From: Candidatus Latescibacterota bacterium
GTDB taxonomy: Bacteria; Latescibacterota; UBA2968; UBA8231
Reading direction: 5' to 3'
DNA: 64,000 bases
NCBI GenBank assembly: GCA_007136405.1
Contig: SLHA01000021.1
Coordinates: 1-64,000, forward strand
The notes beneath the pieces were generated by a model. It had not been told where the DNA came from, did no database searches, and saw nothing but the letters and a program-made list of their open reading frames with translations. Position numbers and translations under genes: made by a program. Positions 59,496 through 64,000 of this stretch are shown one piece after another. Within the stretch, counting starts at the first letter, position 1. Every line of letters starts with the position of its first letter.

Positions 59496-60919
59496 CACGG
59501 CTGAACCGAAGAGTAGTCCACGTCTGCACCGGTGGGCGAATCCGGGATGTCCGCCAGATCTTCCAGTATCAGATCCAGATCGGCGAAGTCCGCCAGATCG
59601 ATTCGGTACACCGTTGGATCCGTATCTATGCTTGCATAGACCGCCACGTCCGGATCGCCGGAAAAACGCACCGTGACGGCCACATCGTCCGTACCGCTGA
59701 GCATGTAACTCAACAGGAATGGGGCTTCCCGGTAACCAGGATCCGCAGGCTCCGCGAAACCATGGGCCTCGAGGCTCGTCAGGTCGCTCAGGAGACTCTC
59801 GATCTCCCACGACCGTACCGGCAAAGGCTCTGGCAGCTCCACGGACCAGACGCCATCGCTGTCCCGCACCAGGGCGACCGTGGGTTCGTCAGGCCGCTCT
59901 ATGGCGACGCGCGATATGGCCGTACGCTGGATCTGCAGCACGGTACGGTCGCGCAGATCCTTCAGCGACTGATCCAGATCACTCACCAGCAGATTGTCCA
60001 CCTCGAAAACGCGCTCCGAACTCATATCGCGGGCGAAATACCGTCCAGAAGGCGACTCACTACCGATACGCAGTCGTTTTTCAGCCCGCTCGGGTCCACT
60101 CAGCAACACGACTTCCAACGTGTGAGCCGGCTCCAATCCCAATGCCGTCAGGGCCTCGGGACTGATTTCATCCGGTTCGGCCACATAAGCCGCCACTTCG
60201 CCGTCCTGCAGCCTGCTGAGGATCCTGCGAACCGCCTCCGCATCCGCCCTGCCTTGTATGGGGCTGGTGATCTGCCAGGTCTCGTCATCCTGGTTGCGCA
60301 TAAGGGTGATGGTCTGCTCAGGACGGAGCAAACGGATCTCGGCCACCTGCCGCCGCTCGAACGGTAAAACGCGCCGGTCACGCAGATCGAATACGCCCTT
60401 GTTCAGATTGTCGAAACGCCAGGCCGGCACCACGAAGACCTCGGGATTGTCACCGTGGTGCTGCACGTACGTGTGGCTCTCGGTCGGTGAATCGTCACCA
60501 AAGGCCAGCGTGTCCAGGGTGCCATCATCCAGTTCCAGAGCAACGCGTAGTCGCGGCCTGTCCAGACCGTAACGCTCCAGATGGGCAGTGTTCCGGGTTA
60601 TTTCGGCACTGTCTGCAACCACACGTTCACGCTCGGATTCGCGCAGGGTGCGGAGGTATCGACTCAAGGCCTGCTGGTCGGCCCGATCGATCACCGGGTG
60701 CAGCAGGCGCCATTGATCGTCTATCCTCTCCAGGACCGCCACCGTATCACCGCGTTCGACAGTCAGCCGTTTCGCCGCCTCGGAGGGAAACGACAGCAGT
60801 TGCTTGGCCAGTCGGGCTTCTTCGGCCCGCCGCTCGCCTCCCCGGATTTCGTGCCAGTAGACAAAGGCGAGCAACGCCAGAAACACGCCCCCGATCATCA
60901 GGTTGGTACGGAGATTCAT
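59495..60919 (-). CDS. DUF4340-domain membrane-anchored protein
   Basis: A 474-aa protein with one N-terminal anchor (LMIGGVFLALLAFVYWHEI) and a long periplasmic region of DUF4340 type: KRLTVERGDTVAVLERIDDQ, WRLLHPVIDRADQQALSRYL, RVALELDDGTLDTLAFGDDS, then a repeat of the pattern (AEIRLLRPEQTITLMRNQDD, WQITSPIQGRADAEAVRRIL). DUF4340 proteins usually follow GldG-type genes, as here (16 bases). The role is unknown; a partner of the ABC/GldG complex is inferred. Confidence 0.88.
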   Translation of the reverse strand: MNLRTNLMIGGVFLALLAFVYWHEIRGGERRAEEARLAKQLLSFPSEAAKRLTVERGDTVAVLERIDDQWRLLHPVIDRADQQALSRYLRTLRESERERVVADSAEITRNTAHLERYGLDRPRLRVALELDDGTLDTLAFGDDSPTESHTYVQHHGDNPEVFVVPAWRFDNLNKGVFDLRDRRVLPFERRQVAEIRLLRPEQTITLMRNQDDETWQITSPIQGRADAEAVRRILSRLQDGEVAAYVAEPDEISPEALTALGLEPAHTLEVVLLSGPERAEKRLRIGSESPSGRYFARDMSSERVFEVDNLLVSDLDQSLKDLRDRTVLQIQRTAISRVAIERPDEPTVALVRDSDGVWSVELPEPLPVRSWEIESLLSDLTSLEAHGFAEPADPGYREAPFLLSYMLSGTDDVAVTVRFSGDPDVAVYASIDTDPTVYRIDLADFADLDLILEDLADIPDSPTGADVDYSSVQP

Positions 60920-60935
60920 GACCTATATCCCTTGC

Positions 60936-63900
60936 TCACTCGTCGAAAGTCGCACGGATCCATGCCAGAATGGCACTGTTGACCAGAAATACGGCGGCGT
61001 ATACCAGCTTGATCGTGTCGTGTGGTATGAACCAGAAACCGGCCCCTGCACTGAGCAGAGCCAGTGTCAGCGCCGGAGCCCGGACCCACCGGGCGCGCCG
61101 GTGGATACCATAGGCCACGGCTACGCTGATCATGGCAAGGACCAACAGGGTCTCTCCCGCGAGCCAGCTGGCTTCACTCTTGCGCACGACGCCGGTCACG
61201 AACAGGAAGCAGGCATTGGCGGCAAAACTGTACAGCAGCCAACTGATCGCGCCTTCCGCGTACGTACCGCACCCACGCCGCAGAACGACCACCAGTCCGG
61301 ACAGCGCTACGGCAAACGGCAGGATGAATACCGAGATCCACAGGATCACCTGGCCGGATGTGCCGACCAGGTTGATGGGGTTGTGCCGAGGTTGACGCGC
61401 GGGAATCTGGAGACGCTCCTCGTCCTCGCTCAGCCAGGAGAGGCTTCCCATCACCAGCTGGCCGTTGGCCTGCTGGCCGAAATACTGGTTGCTGGCAAAA
61501 TCAGCGTCACCGAACACGACCAGCCTGGCCCGTTGTCCGGGAGCCAGCGTCGAATCCGCATCGGCCTCGGCCGCGACGGCCAGGGACACCGGCCCCTGGA
61601 TATCCACTTCGGGATCGAACGAAACCTCGCCGCCGCCATCGCCGATGATCGGTGACAGATCGCTCTCCGCCCAGCTGCTCGGATGGGTTTGCGCCAACCG
61701 GACCACCTGTGGATTGCGGCTCCGGTCAGGGCCGGGTGACACCGAGCGGGCCAGCGGGAAAAAGCTCATGACCCCGCGGCCGATCCGTTCGGTGACCGGA
61801 TGTTCACCGTAGTCGAGCACCACAGGGACGGACACATCAGCCCCTATCATCTGTCCGAGACCACTCAGGTCGACCACGAAGTCATCACCGACAGCAATGC
61901 CGTATTCGGACAGCAGGGATTCAAGACCGGTTTCCGTTGCCGGTTGCAGCAGTATCAACGCGTGCCCGCCCCGGTCCAGGTGGTCTCGAACCGCGTCGAG
62001 TTCAGCGGCGGAAAAGGGCGTTCTGGGCGCCACCACCGCCAGCACATCGTGCCGCGGATCCAACTCGTCCACTCCGAGGGCAAAGTGGTCGACCACTTCC
62101 AGGTTCATGTCCCGCAGCCGGCCCCGCAGAATACTGTAGCCCGTCCCATCCAACTGGTTCAGCTGACCCTCGCCGTGGCCCGTGGTAAAACAGATGCGCT
62201 GGTCCTGAGCGTAGAGTGCCCGCCGCAGCGCATTGGTCAGGGCTTCCTCCGACTGCTCGGTGATGCGCTCTGTGCGGACAACCCCGGCGTCCTCCACTTC
62301 GATGATCGAAGTCCCTGCCTGGCGAATGTCATACTGCTCGACCAGCAATGCGTTGCGTTGGGGATCGACAAACTCGAAGTCCAGATTGCGCGCGTGGTAT
62401 CGGTACTCGGCCAGCAGATCCCGAAATCGTCTGCCGGCAAATTCACTGATGAAAGCCCTGACCTGCACGGACTGGCCGGTGTGTTTCAGTTCGTCCAGCA
62501 CCTCGACGGTCTGCGAATCCAGAGTGAACAACTTTTCAGCCGTCAGATCGATCCGATGGTGGTACCGTCCGGCCAGGAAGTTGACGGCGGCCACGGCGGC
62601 CAGCGTCAGGATCACACCCGCACCAGCCGTTCCCAGATCCGCGAAACGCCAGTTTCCCTTGCGGGTTACGACCAGCAAGCCGGCCAGCATAACGGTCAGG
62701 GGCATGAAGACCACGGTGATCCAGAATACCCAGCGTGCCTGGTTCGCGGTCAGGGAGATGGGGTTGTGGCCGGCCTGGCGGGGACGGATGGAGATCAGCC
62801 CCTCATCTTCCACCAGCCAGCTCGTCGCGTTCAGAGCCAGATCGCCGTTGCCCTGATAACCGAAATACTGGTCCGTGGCGAAATTGGCGTCACCGAAAAC
62901 GACCAGGCGAGCCCGAGCCCCGTCCGGTTCATGCAGCGCTTCGACCGCAACAGCGATCGGCACGGGGCCGGGGCGGTCCTCCCCTTCGTCCATGGTGACC
63001 GTGCGCTGGCCGTCTGCCGCCAGTACGCTGAGGTCCGTCTCCGCCCAGCTGTGCTGGCTGGTGTACACCAGCTCGACGCCGTCCAGCCCATCGCGACCCT
63101 CGGGCTCGAAACTGACCGAGCGGGCCAGGCGGAAAAAGGTCATCACACCGTGATGATTGCGGGTGATCGGATGCTCGCCGTACGAGGCGGCGATCGGCGT
63201 GGTGTAGTCCAGACCGAACAGGGATCCAATGCCGCTGGTGTCGATGACAAAGTCATCGCCCAGGATGATGCCGTATTCCGCCAGCAGCTCCTCCAGACCG
63301 GTAGGATGGCCGGGATCCAGCATGGCAAGCAGGGCTCCGCCGCGTTCCAGGTAACGACGTATGGCGTCGATTTCGTCGTCGAAAAAACGGGTGCGTGGAC
63401 CGGCGATGATCAACAGCGAGCAATCAGCAGGAACCGTGCCCTCCCGGGCCAGGAGCAGTGTATCTTCCAGGACATAGTCGATCTCCTGCAGTCGCTCCCT
63501 GAGCTGGCTCAAACTGCGTTGCTGCGGCCCGGTACCCACTTCTCCATGGCCGGCGGTCAGGTAGGCCTTCTCCTGCCGGTCCCGTATCACCCGCAGCATG
63601 GCGTTGGTGACATCTCTCTCTTCGAGCGTGGTCACCTGCTGTTCCCTGCTGCCGGACCGCACCACCAGGGTGTTGTACTGCGTGATGCCCTCCTGCCGGG
63701 CTCGTTCCGGAGCCCGATCAGGATCGATGATCTCATAGGAAAACCGCGGGCTGCGCACAGCGTATCCACGCAGCAGCAACTCGGCCTGATCGCTCTCTCC
63801 GGCACGCATGAAAGCCAGCACCTCGACGTCCCGTTCCAGACCACGCAGGGTCTGCACGGTCAGCCCGGAGAGGCTGTGCAGGCGACCTTCGGTCAAATCG

Positions 63901-64000
63901 ATGCGGTGCGGATACCGGTCGGCCAGGAAATTGACCATAACCACGATACCCAGCACCATGATGGCTCCCCAGAATGCATTGAGCCAGCGTCCGTAGTAGC
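60936..64000 (-). CDS. Tandem-duplicated GldG-type (ABC_transp_aux) membrane protein, 5' end cut by window
   Basis: The frame is open to the window edge: before the first in-window ATG (63959) it already reads YYGRWLNAFWGAI, the usual GldG start, so the true N-terminus lies outside. From that ATG, 1,007 residues contain two full GldG-like units. Unit 1 (1-430): VNFLADRYPHRIDLTEGRLH, YLTAGHGE, GDDFVIDTSGIGSLFG, SYGEHPITRNHHGVMTFFRL, FGDANFATDQYFG, C-terminal helix. Unit 2 (445-900): VNFLAGRYHHRIDLTAEKLF, FTTGHGEGQL, GDDFVVDLSGLGQMIG, DYGEHPVTERIGRGVMSFFP, FGDADFASNQYFG. Three more helices end the chain. GldG partners with an ABC ATPase/permease (gldA/gldF), expected beyond the window. Confidence 0.9.
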   Translation of the reverse strand, partial: YYGRWLNAFWGAIMVLGIVVMVNFLADRYPHRIDLTEGRLHSLSGLTVQTLRGLERDVEVLAFMRAGESDQAELLLRGYAVRSPRFSYEIIDPDRAPERARQEGITQYNTLVVRSGSREQQVTTLEERDVTNAMLRVIRDRQEKAYLTAGHGEVGTGPQQRSLSQLRERLQEIDYVLEDTLLLAREGTVPADCSLLIIAGPRTRFFDDEIDAIRRYLERGGALLAMLDPGHPTGLEELLAEYGIILGDDFVIDTSGIGSLFGLDYTTPIAASYGEHPITRNHHGVMTFFRLARSVSFEPEGRDGLDGVELVYTSQHSWAETDLSVLAADGQRTVTMDEGEDRPGPVPIAVAVEALHEPDGARARLVVFGDANFATDQYFGYQGNGDLALNATSWLVEDEGLISIRPRQAGHNPISLTANQARWVFWITVVFMPLTVMLAGLLVVTRKGNWRFADLGTAGAGVILTLAAVAAVNFLAGRYHHRIDLTAEKLFTLDSQTVEVLDELKHTGQSVQVRAFISEFAGRRFRDLLAEYRYHARNLDFEFVDPQRNALLVEQYDIRQAGTSIIEVEDAGVVRTERITEQSEEALTNALRRALYAQDQRICFTTGHGEGQLNQLDGTGYSILRGRLRDMNLEVVDHFALGVDELDPRHDVLAVVAPRTPFSAAELDAVRDHLDRGGHALILLQPATETGLESLLSEYGIAVGDDFVVDLSGLGQMIGADVSVPVVLDYGEHPVTERIGRGVMSFFPLARSVSPGPDRSRNPQVVRLAQTHPSSWAESDLSPIIGDGGGEVSFDPEVDIQGPVSLAVAAEADADSTLAPGQRARLVVFGDADFASNQYFGQQANGQLVMGSLSWLSEDEERLQIPARQPRHNPINLVGTSGQVILWISVFILPFAVALSGLVVVLRRGCGTYAEGAISWLLYSFAANACFLFVTGVVRKSEASWLAGETLLVLAMISVAVAYGIHRRARWVRAPALTLALLSAGAGFWFIPHDTIKLVYAAVFLVNSAILAWIRATFDE

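Noticed and set aside
58482-59810. 442-aa version of the DUF4381-like protein
   Set aside because: The first 105 codons overlap the DUF4340 gene and read as Arg/Gly/Ser-rich shadow sequence; the signal peptide begins at 59495.

Overview
The window comes from a GC-rich, Gram-negative (diderm) flagellated bacterium. The flagellar P-ring and L-ring genes (flgI, flgH) require an outer membrane. The FliW-CsrA pair, three flagellin paralogues, lipoproteins whose lipobox cysteine is followed by Asp-rich linkers, a complete Bat (batA-E) operon joined to GldG-like genes, and an FGE/CBM9 pair together resemble uncultivated FCB-group lineages such as Latescibacterota. This placement is inference, because no rRNA gene is present. 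Almost all coding DNA is on the minus strand, in long, tightly spaced operons.

Layout. 1-3000: a tRNA-Ala and its terminator, then a gene-poor zone with debris of two mobile elements (an IS21-like 25-bp repeat array and IS3 fragments), a repeated sequence found at two gene ends, and one FGE-type lipoprotein gene. 3000-4730: a UbiA-family prenyltransferase and a small membrane protein. 4826-10480: queA-ispDF, then a promoter and the translation operon rplM-rpsI-rpsB-tsf-frr, closed by a good terminator; pyrH is missing from its usual place between tsf and frr. 10843-17223: a serine-less hydrolase-like lipoprotein divergent from a fused double ABC ATPase, pyrC, an RNase HII-YraN fusion and an Sm-like membrane protein. 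17302-24537: a heat-shock/housekeeping operon hrcA-grpE-dnaJ-mrp-prmA-rsmE-aroQ plus an SH3/TPR protein. 24547-25506: a BadF/NAGK-type kinase.

25656-46904 is a continuous 21-kb flagellar block, all on the minus strand: flgF-flgG-flgA-flgH-flgI-flgJ-flgN-flgK-flgL-fliW-csrA-glycosyltransferase, then three flagellins, flaG, a giant fliD, fliS, a FliT-like chaperone and flgM. Sigma-54-type promoters precede flgF and the first flagellin. Sigma-28-type promoters precede the other two flagellins. All three flagellin leaders carry a GGA motif at the ribosome-binding site, next door to the csrA/fliW switch. The block therefore encodes middle and late structural parts together with transcriptional (FlgM/sigma-28) and translational (FliW/CsrA) timing and a probable flagellin glycosyltransferase.

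47217-52955 is on the plus strand apart from one glycosyltransferase gene: a CBM9-like protein coupled to an FGE-fold protein, a MotE-like membrane protein, peptide deformylase, a GNAT acetyltransferase and rpiA. 53085-64000 (minus): a GldG-type protein made of two tandem copies (running off the window), a DUF4340 protein, a DUF4381-like protein and batA-batB-batC-batD-batE, a single co-directional operon with 1-4 base overlaps at several junctions. Function calls are from reading translated sequence and motifs only; no database search was possible.
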